Origin: Pedobacter rhizosphaerae
GTDB taxonomy: Bacteria; Bacteroidota; Bacteroidia; Sphingobacteriales; Sphingobacteriaceae
Assembly: GCF_900111155.1 (NCBI RefSeq)
Contig: NZ_FOGG01000009.1
Location: forward strand, 49,230-113,229
Direction of reading: 5' to 3'
Length of the DNA stretch: 64,000 nucleotides
A program made the translations under genes and the position numbers. The notes below the pieces were generated by a model. That model ran no database searches. It saw only the letters and a list, made by a program, of their open reading frames with translations, and was not told where the DNA came from. Shown one piece after another: positions 25,033 through 33,651 of this stretch; the first letter of the stretch is position 1, and each line of letters begins with the position of its first letter.

Positions 25033-26433
25033 ATGGGCAATTTAAGAACAAAAGATTTAAGTAAAATTGGTTATCACAACGATCAGCTGAGAAGCTTGGT
25101 TATTGGTTTAGCCGCTAAAAATTTTAAACACCATAGTAAGCAAGAATTGCTAGACCTTTTGGTGAATATAAAGCATGATCCGAAAGCATTTTTGGATAAT
25201 GAACTCACACAAAAAATTGCCGGGAAAATAATCGGTAAAACCAAGACCGTTTCATTTCAAACCTATGAATTGAGAGAGGAGCCGGTATTGTGTAAAACTT
25301 ATGGCGGAAAGCATATTGAGGCATCTGCTAAAAGGCAAATGGAGTTAGCCAACTTACTTCCGGTGAGTGTGCAAGGTGCTTTAATGCCCGATGCGCACAT
25401 GGGATATGGCTTGCCTATTGGGGGAGTGCTGGCAACGGATAATGCGGTAATTCCTTATGCTGTAGGAATGGATATTGGCTGTAGAATGGCTTTGTCGATT
25501 GTGGATGAGAATGATGGTTTTTTAAAAAGATATGCCTACCAGATTAAGCAGGCCCTAAAAAGTTTTACCCATTTTGGTATGGAGGGTGGTTTAGAGATCA
25601 GGCAAGAGCATGAGGTTTTAGAAAGCAGCTTATTTAATGAACTCTCTTTTCTAAAACCTTTAAGAGGCAAAGCAGTAAGGCAATTGGGCTCTTCAGGAGG
25701 GGGAAATCACTTTGTGGAATTTGGAGAGATAGAAATGCTCCCTGAAAATTCACTGGGTTTACCAGCCAGGAAATATGTGGCTTTACTCAGCCATTCTGGT
25801 AGTCGTGGTTTAGGTTCGGCCATTGCTAAACATTATACGCAAATAGCCATGAACAGCTGCAAACTTCCGCGACATGCACAACAATTAGCCTGGCTGGATA
25901 TGAACAGTGAGGCCGGACAAGAGTATTGGATGAGCATGACCTTGGCCGGAGATTACGCAAAAGCTTGTCATGAAAGGATACACCTCAATTTATTAAAAGC
26001 ACTCGGCTTGAAAGCGATGATGGTAGTGGATAATCACCATAATTTTGCCTGGAAAGATCGGCTTGCAAATAGTAAGGAAGTGATTTTGCACCGCAAAGGA
26101 GCAACACCCGCCCATCGCGATGAATTGGGTATTATTCCGGGCAGCATGACTACACCCGCTTACCTGGTATCAGGGAAGGGAGCTGAACAGTCTCTTTACT
26201 CTGCTTCGCACGGTGCTGGCAGGGCAATGAGCCGGCAGAAGGCCAAAGATAACATGACTGTTTCTGCAATGAAGAAAATGCTGGGCACGGCAGGTGTTAC
26301 GCTGATTGGAGGTACGGTAGAAGAAAATCCGTTGGCTTACAAAGACATAGAAACCGTAATTAGGGCGCAGCATGACCTCGTTAATATTCAGGGTAAGTTT
26401 TTTCCACGAATAGTTAGAATGAATAAAGAATAG
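25033..26433 (+). CDS. rtcB: RNA-splicing ligase RtcB
   Basis: RtcB joins RNA 2',3'-cyclic phosphate or 3'-phosphate ends to 5'-OH ends using GTP and manganese. Visible hallmarks are the metal-binding cysteine in GMDIGCRMAL, QLGSSGGGNHFVEF, SHSGSRGLG, VVDNHHNFAW, the HRKGATPA loop and the guanylated histidine H393 in SASHGAGRAMS. The 466-residue length fits. The next gene, prfH, starts 1 bp after the stop, the association for which RtcB is known to reseal 16S rRNA cut in the decoding centre. It is preceded by a long structured leader. Confidence 0.96.
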   Translation: MGNLRTKDLSKIGYHNDQLRSLVIGLAAKNFKHHSKQELLDLLVNIKHDPKAFLDNELTQKIAGKIIGKTKTVSFQTYELREEPVLCKTYGGKHIEASAKRQMELANLLPVSVQGALMPDAHMGYGLPIGGVLATDNAVIPYAVGMDIGCRMALSIVDENDGFLKRYAYQIKQALKSFTHFGMEGGLEIRQEHEVLESSLFNELSFLKPLRGKAVRQLGSSGGGNHFVEFGEIEMLPENSLGLPARKYVALLSHSGSRGLGSAIAKHYTQIAMNSCKLPRHAQQLAWLDMNSEAGQEYWMSMTLAGDYAKACHERIHLNLLKALGLKAMMVVDNHHNFAWKDRLANSKEVILHRKGATPAHRDELGIIPGSMTTPAYLVSGKGAEQSLYSASHGAGRAMSRQKAKDNMTVSAMKKMLGTAGVTLIGGTVEENPLAYKDIETVIRAQHDLVNIQGKFFPRIVRMNKE

Positions 26434-26434
26434 T

Positions 26435-27052
26435 ATGGAAAAGATGATCATACAAATTACATCGGGTAAAGGCCCGGCAGAGTGCTGCCGGGTAGTTGCC
26501 TGTGTGCAAAGTCTATTGATGAAGGACGCAAAAATTAAGGGGATTGATTTGCAGGTGCTGGACAGTAAAGCCGGGGTGTTAAATAGAACACTATTATCTG
26601 TTGCGCTAATGGCCACGGGAAATAACTTAACTGCGTTCATTGCTGAATGGAAAGGAACAATCCAGTGGATAGCGCAAAGCCCTTACAGAAAGTACCATAA
26701 ACGCAAGAACTGGTTTGTAGGCATATCTGCATTTGATGTTCAAAGTTTATTGCAATGGAATCTAAAGGATGTTAAAATTGAAACCTGCCGGTCTTCCGGT
26801 CCTGGCGGACAGAACGTTAACAAGGTAGAAACTGCAGTGCGTGGCACCCACCTTCCATCAGGAATACAAGTAATGGCAATGGATAGCCGTTCGCAGCTGG
26901 AAAACAAAAAGCTGTGTTTAGAAAGGTTGAGAAATAAACTTCTGGTTTGGCAAGCAGAACAGCTAATGCTTCAGCAACAAGATTTGTGGCAGGAGCATAA
27001 TGTACTCGAGCGTGGAAATCCGGTTAAGACCATAAAGGCCGATTTGTTTTAG
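26435..27052 (+). CDS. prfH: peptide chain release factor homolog PrfH
   Basis: PrfH is a release-factor relative that frees the peptide from ribosomes whose 16S rRNA has been cleaved at the decoding site; its partner RtcB then repairs the RNA. This 205-residue protein has the GGQ loop (G124-G125-Q126 in SSGPGGQNVNKVETAVR), which acts in the peptidyl-transferase centre, but lacks the codon-recognition domain of RF1/RF2. The N-terminal domain (MIIQITSGKGPAECCRVVA) is the PrfH type. It is translationally tight with rtcB, so both belong to one operon. Confidence 0.95.
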   Translation: MEKMIIQITSGKGPAECCRVVACVQSLLMKDAKIKGIDLQVLDSKAGVLNRTLLSVALMATGNNLTAFIAEWKGTIQWIAQSPYRKYHKRKNWFVGISAFDVQSLLQWNLKDVKIETCRSSGPGGQNVNKVETAVRGTHLPSGIQVMAMDSRSQLENKKLCLERLRNKLLVWQAEQLMLQQQDLWQEHNVLERGNPVKTIKADLF

Positions 27053-27137
27053 TTGTAACAGAACTTAAGTCTTTCTGTACTTGGATGATATAGCCGATAA
27101 AAATGAAATAGAACCCAGAGAAAGTAAATTAGTTTTC

Positions 27138-27229
27138 TATCTTTGTAATCTCACAAACAATTTAAGTCTTGAGTCATGTAATTTCGTTTGCATATTAATT
27201 GTTAAATGACCTTTCCCATTCGGGAAGGG
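27138..27229 (+). promoter_or_regulatory. promoter and hairpin ahead of the RNA ligase gene
   Basis: TATCTTTG (27138-27145) is a consensus -7 element, so the ligase/HD-Pnk pair can be transcribed apart from rtcB-prfH. A hairpin, CCTTTCCC-ATTC-GGGAAGGG (27210-27229), lies in the leader 37 bp before the ligase ATG. Confidence 0.55.
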
Positions 27230-27266
27230 AGTAATATCTTATTTATTTTATTTTACTATTACAAAA

Positions 27267-27977
27267 ATGACTATATCAAAAAAATATAGTCGTACGTATC
27301 ATTATCCCTTTTCCCCTGGAACAACAAGCGATGATAGAATACAGCACGACTATTGGGACTATATAGAACATATTCCCTTATTAATACATACGGAAAAACT
27401 GGATGGGGAGAACAACTGCCTATCCAGGAATGGTGTATTTGCCCGTTCTCATGCAGCACCTACAGTGTCAAAATGGACAGAAAGTTTAAGACAATTCTGG
27501 CATCTGGTGAAAAATGATCTTGGAGACTTAGAAATCTTTATGGAAAATTTATATGCAATTCACTCTATAGAGTATAAGAAACTAGACCATCATTTTTATG
27601 TGTTTGGCATTCGAGAGCATAACCGTTGGTTGAGTTGGGAAGAGACAGTATTTTATGCCAGCATGTTAGATTTACCTACTGTACCTATAGTCAAAATAGA
27701 ACAGACACCGGTAAATCAACAGCAGTTTGAAGCTGAGATGCTAAACCTGGTAACCGGGCCGGGAGAATTTAATCCTTATGATGTGTACACGAAAAAAAGT
27801 ACCACCATGGAGGGAATTGTTACACGGAATGCTGATGAGTATCTGGTGGATGACTTTGCTCGTAACGTTTTCAAATATGTACGTAAAGGACATGTGAAAA
27901 CGGATGAACATTGGACAAGAAATTGGAAACGTGCAGCATTATTAAACGAAGGAGGTAATTATGTGGATGATAAGTGA
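27267..27977 (+). CDS. ATP-dependent RNA ligase family protein
   Basis: This 236-residue member of the covalent nucleotidyltransferase superfamily seals 3'-OH to 5'-phosphate RNA ends. Motif I is KLDGEN with adenylated lysine K44; motif IIIa is FYVFGIRE, motif IV EGIVTR and motif V FKYVRKGH. The protein is short, essentially the catalytic domain without an added C-terminal domain. Its ends must first be healed, and the next gene encodes just such a healing enzyme, overlapping by 17 bp. Family assignment is strong; its RNA target is unknown. Confidence 0.9.
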   Translation: MTISKKYSRTYHYPFSPGTTSDDRIQHDYWDYIEHIPLLIHTEKLDGENNCLSRNGVFARSHAAPTVSKWTESLRQFWHLVKNDLGDLEIFMENLYAIHSIEYKKLDHHFYVFGIREHNRWLSWEETVFYASMLDLPTVPIVKIEQTPVNQQQFEAEMLNLVTGPGEFNPYDVYTKKSTTMEGIVTRNADEYLVDDFARNVFKYVRKGHVKTDEHWTRNWKRAALLNEGGNYVDDK

Positions 27978-29070
27978 AAATAAGGACTGGTCTTATTTAG
28001 AAAGTAGATTTGATTGGGTAAAGCGGATGCAGCATGTGCAGCAAGATTCTCGGTATCATGCTGAAGGAAATGTGGCCGTTCATACTCAAATGGTATTGGC
28101 TGAGCTAGAAAATCAACCCGCTTTTATTGCGCTAGCTCAACAAGATCAAGAGATTGTATGGGCATCTGCACTATTGCATGATGTTGAGAAGTATAGTACT
28201 ACTGTTTTTGAACCGGATGGTAGTATAACCTCTGCCGGTCATGCCAGAAAGGGAGCTCAATTTACGCGTCAGTTGCTTTATTTAGATTTACCTACACCTT
28301 TTTTAATCAGAGAACAGATAGTAGCCCTGGTTCGCCATCATGGTTTGCCTATTTGGTTGTTCGAAAAAAGTGATCCATTGAAAACCTTGGTTAAAGCAAG
28401 TTTGGAGGTAAATATGCAATGGTTAGTCTTATTGGCAAGAGCAGATATGATGGGGCGTGTTTGCCCTGATAAAGCTGAAATGTTGTATAGGATTGATTGC
28501 TTTGAGGAATTCTGTAAAGAAAATAATTGCTGGGATAATGGCAGGCAGTTTACTTCTGGCAATGCTTTGATGTATTATATGCAACATGATGATGCTTATG
28601 TAGATTATGTTCCTTTTGAAGAGCCTATTGCTGAAGTGGTTTTGATGAGTGGTTTACCAGGATCGGGGAAAGATACTTTTATTAAAAAGAATTATTCCGA
28701 TTGGCCCATTGTATCGTTAGATCGCATTCGTCAGGAAAGAGGAATATCCCCATCTGATAAAAATGGAAATGGAAGGGTAATTCAAGAAGCGAAGGAACAG
28801 GCTAGGATTTATCTTCGTCAGCAACGTTCATTTGTTTGGAACGCAACAAATACCACAAGTCAGATGCGACAACAATTGATAGATCTTTTCAGTACATATA
28901 AAGCAAAAGTAAAAATTGTTTATGTAGAAGTACCGTTTGGAAATTTACATAAGCAGAATAATGATAGGGAAGAAGTTGTACCTACATCAGTACTGGATAA
29001 GTTGGCCCAAAAGCTAGAAGTTCCGGCTCAATGGGAGGCTTATGAAGTTTCTTATCATATTAGTTTATAG
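27961..29070 (+). CDS. HD phosphoesterase - polynucleotide kinase fusion (HD-Pnk)
   Basis: The N-terminal HD domain (H33, H41, H73-D74 in LLHDVEK) is expected to remove 2',3'-cyclic or 3' phosphate. The C-terminal P-loop kinase (GLPGSGKD at 231-238, K237, then VSLDRIRQERG) phosphorylates 5'-OH ends. The same fusion has been characterised from Runella slithyformis as a bifunctional end-healing enzyme. It overlaps the RNA ligase gene by 17 bp and, rare in this window, has a clear Shine-Dalgarno sequence (GGAGG, 5 nt before ATG 27961), consistent with coupled translation. ATG 27967 is an alternative start. A strong hairpin follows. Confidence 0.92.
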   Translation: MWMISENKDWSYLESRFDWVKRMQHVQQDSRYHAEGNVAVHTQMVLAELENQPAFIALAQQDQEIVWASALLHDVEKYSTTVFEPDGSITSAGHARKGAQFTRQLLYLDLPTPFLIREQIVALVRHHGLPIWLFEKSDPLKTLVKASLEVNMQWLVLLARADMMGRVCPDKAEMLYRIDCFEEFCKENNCWDNGRQFTSGNALMYYMQHDDAYVDYVPFEEPIAEVVLMSGLPGSGKDTFIKKNYSDWPIVSLDRIRQERGISPSDKNGNGRVIQEAKEQARIYLRQQRSFVWNATNTTSQMRQQLIDLFSTYKAKVKIVYVEVPFGNLHKQNNDREEVVPTSVLDKLAQKLEVPAQWEAYEVSYHISL

Positions 29071-29101
29071 TAATTTTCTCTAAAGGCTGTTTTTTCCTCT
29101 T

Positions 29102-29125
29102 AAGGCTGGTGTCTCCACCAGCCTT
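29102..29125. terminator. hairpin after HD-Pnk (GGTG-TCTC-CACC family, copy 2)
   Basis: AAGGCTGGTG and CACCAGCCTT form a perfect 10-bp stem with a TCTC loop, 32 bp after the HD-Pnk stop. It ends the RNA-repair cluster and shares its core and loop with 141-164. A weaker hairpin (GCGGAT/ATCCGC, 29232-29256) follows; the rest of the 330-bp gap to 29401 contains only a TTG-started ORF that I reject. Confidence 0.6.
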
Positions 29126-29400
29126 CTCCATCACTTCTTACAACATCATTGGATAATATTTTCTATGTTTCCCTGGCAATAATTTTTGAAGCGGATGGGC
29201 TTTCAAATTATCGGAAAACAATCAGTGACAAGCGGATACACTGCACATAGCATCCGCACTGCCATCAATGAAATAAGGCATTATTATTGTTTAGTAAGAA
29301 CAACGCTTTTTTTTATCAAAATTAGCGTAATTTTATACACGGTAAATAAGATGGTAGGTAACGAAGGTCTTATCGATATAATTATCTCAGCAATAACTTC

Positions 29401-30612
29401 ATGAATTATCAGAAACTACAAAATGATGTAGAAAAAGAAGTAAGCAAATACTTCGATACACATACCGACCCCAGGTTGGTTTATCACAATTTAGAACATA
29501 CCAAAGAGGTTGTTAGTGCCGCCCAACAAATTGCCAATCACTACCAGCTCAGCGAAGAAGATTTTTTTGCAGTAACCGTAGCCGCTTATTTTCACGATAC
29601 CGGTTATTTTGAAGATGCCTTAAATCATGAAGCCAAGGGGGCAGCTTTGGCAGATCAGTTTTTACAGGCAAAACAGGTTTCTGCTGAAGTACGTGAAAAA
29701 GTAAAGAGTGCAATTTTAAGTACTAAAATCCCTCAGCAACCCCATACTCAGATCGATAAAATTATTTGCGATGCAGATCTTTTTCACCTGGGTTTAGCCG
29801 ATTTTAGAAGGAAGGGGAAGTTAATGCACAAAGAAGTAGAGCTGATTTATAAAAAGGATATCAGCAAACTGGATTGGCGCAAAAAGGATATCGAATTTAT
29901 GGAATCTCACCATTACCATACCGATTATGCTAACCTGCTCCTTAACGATCAGAAACAAAAGAATGTAGAAAAGCTGAAGAGTAAACTCAGCGTTCAGGAA
30001 GAGATTGCGACTGAAATTGAAGAGCCAAAAGCAGATGCCTCTATATTTATTCCCAAAAATAAGAAAGATAAAGATGATCGCCCTGATAAGGGAATAGAGA
30101 CCATGTTTAGGATCACCTCGGCTAATAATCAGCGGTTGAGTGATATGGCTGATAATAAGGCACATATTTTAATTACTGTAAACTCCATTATTCTTTCCTT
30201 AATTGTGAGTTTGTTGCTGCGCAGGTTAGATGATCATGGCAACTTAATTATCCCAACCTTCATTTTGTTGATGGTGAGCCTTTCTTGTGTGGTTGTATCC
30301 ATTCTTTCTACCCGGCCATCCATCCCACAAGGTGAATTTAGTCAGGATGATTTAGACAAGAAAAAAGTAAATCTGTTATTCTTTGGCAATTTCTATAAAA
30401 TGTCGCTTCCCAGCTATACTGAGGGGATGATTCAGGTGATGAACGACAAAGATTTTCTTTACGGAACATTGATTACCGATGTTTACTCGCAGGGAGTTGT
30501 TTTAGGACGGAAGTACAAACTGATCCGTTTAGCCTATAATATTTTTATGTGGGGTTTAATTGCCGCGGTTTTTGCATTCATTATTGCTTACGCAGCTTAC
30601 GGTAAACTTTAA
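29401..30612 (+). CDS. HD hydrolase fused to a Pycsar-effector-type membrane domain
   Basis: Residues 1-200 form a metal-dependent HD phosphohydrolase (NLEHTKE with H33, YFHDTGY with H65-D66, ICDADLFHLG). After a charged linker (about 200-230), residues 231-403 match the PycTM/DUF5706 domain: MFRITSANNQRLSDMADNKA, two close membrane helices (about 250-298) and a last one (about 380-400). In anti-phage Pycsar systems this domain is a membrane effector triggered by cyclic pyrimidine nucleotides. No cyclase is nearby. Its stop overlaps the ppk1 start (TAATG), so expression with polyphosphate kinase is coupled. A housekeeping role is possible. Confidence 0.85.
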   Translation: MNYQKLQNDVEKEVSKYFDTHTDPRLVYHNLEHTKEVVSAAQQIANHYQLSEEDFFAVTVAAYFHDTGYFEDALNHEAKGAALADQFLQAKQVSAEVREKVKSAILSTKIPQQPHTQIDKIICDADLFHLGLADFRRKGKLMHKEVELIYKKDISKLDWRKKDIEFMESHHYHTDYANLLLNDQKQKNVEKLKSKLSVQEEIATEIEEPKADASIFIPKNKKDKDDRPDKGIETMFRITSANNQRLSDMADNKAHILITVNSIILSLIVSLLLRRLDDHGNLIIPTFILLMVSLSCVVVSILSTRPSIPQGEFSQDDLDKKKVNLLFFGNFYKMSLPSYTEGMIQVMNDKDFLYGTLITDVYSQGVVLGRKYKLIRLAYNIFMWGLIAAVFAFIIAYAAYGKL

Positions 30613-32654
30613 TGGAAGAAATGATTGCCACAGCCCTTTTTAATAGAGATTTGAGCTGGTTAAAGTTCAATGAAAGGATTTTGATGGAAGCCGAAAGAAC
30701 GGAAGTCCCGCTTTTGGAAAGAATTAAGTTTCTATCTATATTTTCCTCCAACCTCGACGAGTTTTACCGGGTAAGGATGCCTGTGCTTTTGGCTTTAGAA
30801 AAGTTGAGCAACAGGGATGATAACGATATTCGCTTAGAAGAAGATTTGTTGGTTGCAGCCAATCAGTTAATCACTTCACAACAGCAGCGATATGGTGAGG
30901 TACTGAAACAGGGTATTATCCCTGCTTTAGAGCAAAATCAAATAGCCCTTTTCTATGCCGAACCCTTTTCTGAGCCCATTAAAAAAGACATTACTCGGTA
31001 TTTCTTTAGCCAGGTGATGGCTTTTTTACAGCCCGTGTATTTAAACGACCAAACAGATTTTTTTCCTGCCAACAACCAACTGTATTTCTTAATTACACTG
31101 GAACAGGAAGGAGTAAGCAAGGTAGTGGCTCTAAATATTCCTTCAAACGAACTGCCACGCTTTTATAAGCTAAGCCAGGAAGAACAAACCTCTATTGTAT
31201 TTTTAGATGATATTGTTCGGTACCACCTGGATTATCTTTTCCCTGAACATAAAATTACAGGATGTTATAGTTTCAAAGTAACCAGAGATGCTGAGATAGA
31301 CCTCAAGGATGAATATTCTGGTAGCCTCTCTGATCAACTGGAAAAGCAACTTCTTAAACGGGATTTGGGCCTGGCAACCCGATTTTTACACCAACCAGGT
31401 ATCCCGGACAATGTTCTGGAGCTATTGAAGAACCTTTTTAACCTGCGCAAGAGGAGTTTGGTAGAGGGTGGCCAATACCACAACCTAAAAGATTTGATGT
31501 CCTTTCCGGTAAATAACCCGAAACTTTCAAATACTTCCTGGTCTAAAATATGCAATACCGATATTGTTGAAGGAACCTTAACAGAGGCCATAAACCAGCG
31601 GGATATTATTGTTCATACACCTTATCAAAGTTATGATAGCGTGCTTCGCTTTTTTAATGAAGCGGCTTTAGATGAGCATACGGCAGAAATTTACGTTACG
31701 CTCTATCGGGTTGCGAGTGATTCTAAAATTGTAAATGCCTTAATCAGTGCCGCTAAAAACGGTAAGAAGGTAACTGTTTTGGTAGAACTTAAAGCCAGGT
31801 TTGACGAGGCCAACAATATTAAATGGGCTAAGAAGATGAAGGCTGTTGGAATTGATATCATTTATAGCGTTACCGCGTTGAAAGTTCATGCTAAAGTGGC
31901 CCTGGTAAAACGTAAAGTAGGCGATAGAATGAAGTATACTGGTTTACTGTCAACCGGGAATTTTAATGAAAGTACCGCTGCGTTTTATACCGATCACATT
32001 TTAATGACCGCCAATAAGGATATGCTTCGGGAAGTAGAGTTGTTGTTTATCTTTTTAGCGAAGAGAGAGAAACCCAGCAAACCCGATCTGATCAAATTTG
32101 AACATCTTTTGGTTGCACAGTTTAATCTTCAGGAAAAATTTATAAATTTAATAGATAGAGAAATTGATCATGCCCAAGCCGGAAGGCCTGCCGCAATTAC
32201 GATCAAAATGAATAACCTCGAAGAGAAGGTATTGATTAATAAACTCTATGAAGCATCATCTGCCGGTGTAAAAGTAAATATGATTGTGCGCAGTATCTGC
32301 AGGTTAATTCCTGGAGTGCCGGGTATGAGTGAAAATATTACAGTTACCCGAATTATTGATCGTTATTTAGAACATGGCCGCATATTTATATTTCACCATA
32401 ACGGTCAAAACGAGGTTTATTTAGGCTCTGCGGATTGGATGAACCGCAACATTTACCGAAGAATAGAAGTGTGTTTTCCTATTTATGACCAGCAGATAAA
32501 GCATGAGCTGATCCGCCTGGTTCATATTCAGCAGGAAGACAATACACAGGCTGTAATCATTAATGCGCAAATGGATAATGTTCCAGTTGCCCGTACCAAT
32601 AAACCTGTTGAGTCTCAGCAGGAAATTTACCAGTTTTTAAAAAATAAATCATAA
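30612..32654 (+). CDS. ppk1: polyphosphate kinase 1
   Basis: Ppk1 reversibly makes inorganic polyphosphate from ATP. The 680-residue protein has the N-terminal NRDLSWLKFNERILMEA domain and two phospholipase-D-like catalytic halves. The phosphorylated histidine is H426 in KVHAKVALVKR, followed by LLSTGNFNESTAAFYTDH. The second half has RSICRLIPGVPGMSENI and YLGSADWMNRN. All positions fit a functional enzyme. It is translationally coupled to the upstream HD-PycTM gene; a lipoprotein gene starts 10 bp downstream, so at least three genes form one operon. Confidence 0.96.
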   Translation: MEEMIATALFNRDLSWLKFNERILMEAERTEVPLLERIKFLSIFSSNLDEFYRVRMPVLLALEKLSNRDDNDIRLEEDLLVAANQLITSQQQRYGEVLKQGIIPALEQNQIALFYAEPFSEPIKKDITRYFFSQVMAFLQPVYLNDQTDFFPANNQLYFLITLEQEGVSKVVALNIPSNELPRFYKLSQEEQTSIVFLDDIVRYHLDYLFPEHKITGCYSFKVTRDAEIDLKDEYSGSLSDQLEKQLLKRDLGLATRFLHQPGIPDNVLELLKNLFNLRKRSLVEGGQYHNLKDLMSFPVNNPKLSNTSWSKICNTDIVEGTLTEAINQRDIIVHTPYQSYDSVLRFFNEAALDEHTAEIYVTLYRVASDSKIVNALISAAKNGKKVTVLVELKARFDEANNIKWAKKMKAVGIDIIYSVTALKVHAKVALVKRKVGDRMKYTGLLSTGNFNESTAAFYTDHILMTANKDMLREVELLFIFLAKREKPSKPDLIKFEHLLVAQFNLQEKFINLIDREIDHAQAGRPAAITIKMNNLEEKVLINKLYEASSAGVKVNMIVRSICRLIPGVPGMSENITVTRIIDRYLEHGRIFIFHHNGQNEVYLGSADWMNRNIYRRIEVCFPIYDQQIKHELIRLVHIQQEDNTQAVIINAQMDNVPVARTNKPVESQQEIYQFLKNKS

Positions 32655-32664
32655 AACCATACCT

Positions 32665-33564
32665 ATGAAACATTACAAAAAAGGCATTTTATTTGCAATA
32701 TCAACCGTATTAATCGCTTTTGTTGGCGTTTCTTGTGTAAATGGCAAGCATGAGGAGAACACTACAACTGAAACAGCAGAAGTAAACCCATCAAAACTTC
32801 CTTATGATTTAGAAAACCCTGTAGAGTACAATATGCCACAAAGCCTGTTTGAAATTTCGGGTATTGTTTTTAACCAGGGAAAAGCAGATCAGGTTTACGC
32901 AATACAAGATGAAGACGGAGATATTTTTCATCTGGGTTTAGCAGATAAGGAAGCAAAGTATTCCAAATTTGGTGGTAAGGGCGATTATGAAGACTTAACC
33001 ATCATTAAAAACCAGGTTGCTGTGCTCAAAAGCAATGGTGAGTTGCATATTTTTCCATTATCAGAAGTGGGCAAGCCAGAAATTACTAATGTAATTAAAA
33101 CGAAGGATCTTGTGCCAAAAGCTGAATATGAAGGTTTGGCAGCAGATGATAAAAACGGTAAGATTTATATCCTCACTAAAGAGAGCAAGGCTGATGCGAA
33201 GGCTAAGCACACCAGTATTTATGCCTTTCAGTTTGCAGAAGATGGCAGCTTAAAAGCAGATGGTGAATTTGCCTTGGCTTACCAGGAAATAGCAGATTTA
33301 TCGGGTGATAAAAAACTGAAATTCCGTCCTTCTGCCTTAGCTAAAAATCCGGCAACACAAGAATGGTATGTTTTATCTTCTATCAATAAACTTTTGGTGG
33401 TAACTGATGCTGATTTTAAAATTAAGGCTACTTATCCACTCAAAGGGAGTCATTTCAACCAGCCCGAGGGCATAGCTTTCGATAAAGACAATAACCTTTA
33501 TATTTCTAATGAAGGCGGAACACTTTCAGCTGGCAATATTCTATTGTTTAAACACAAGCCCTAG
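32665..33564 (+). CDS. SdiA-regulated-domain-like lipoprotein
   Basis: The product has 299 residues with a lipoprotein signal (lipobox VGVSC, cysteine about residue 24) and an acidic Thr/Glu linker. The rest reads as a beta-propeller of the SdiA-regulated/YjiK group (EISGIVFNQGKADQVYAIQD, GDYEDLTII, YEGLAADDKNGKIYIL, PEGIAFDKDNNLYISNEGG). Related propellers include phytases and esterases, so a phosphate-ester role is possible given the ppk1 upstream and the phosphatase downstream, but catalytic residues cannot be assigned by eye. It probably lies in the periplasm, anchored by lipid. Confidence 0.75.
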   Translation: MKHYKKGILFAISTVLIAFVGVSCVNGKHEENTTTETAEVNPSKLPYDLENPVEYNMPQSLFEISGIVFNQGKADQVYAIQDEDGDIFHLGLADKEAKYSKFGGKGDYEDLTIIKNQVAVLKSNGELHIFPLSEVGKPEITNVIKTKDLVPKAEYEGLAADDKNGKIYILTKESKADAKAKHTSIYAFQFAEDGSLKADGEFALAYQEIADLSGDKKLKFRPSALAKNPATQEWYVLSSINKLLVVTDADFKIKATYPLKGSHFNQPEGIAFDKDNNLYISNEGGTLSAGNILLFKHKP

Positions 33565-33569
33565 TTCAC

Positions 33570-33648
33570 TCATTCCATCATTCTATCATTCAATAATTCT
33601 ATCATTCAATAATTCACTCATTCAATAATCACATCATCCATCCCATCA
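33570..33648. repeat. degenerate 8-bp tandem repeat
   Basis: About nine consecutive octamers of the CATTCAAT/AATTCTAT type fill the spacer between the lipoprotein and the phosphatase gene. The array ends at the phosphatase start. The phase of 8 is kept although bases vary. Confidence 0.6.
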
Positions 33649-33651
33649 TAC

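Noticed and set aside
29186..29404. 72-codon ORF before the HD-PycTM gene
   Set aside because: It begins at TTG, overlaps the next start, has no family resemblance and lies among small hairpins.
29401..30612. Complete Pycsar anti-phage system
   Set aside because: No uridylate or cytidylate cyclase gene adjoins; the neighbour is ppk1, so only the effector-type domain can be claimed.
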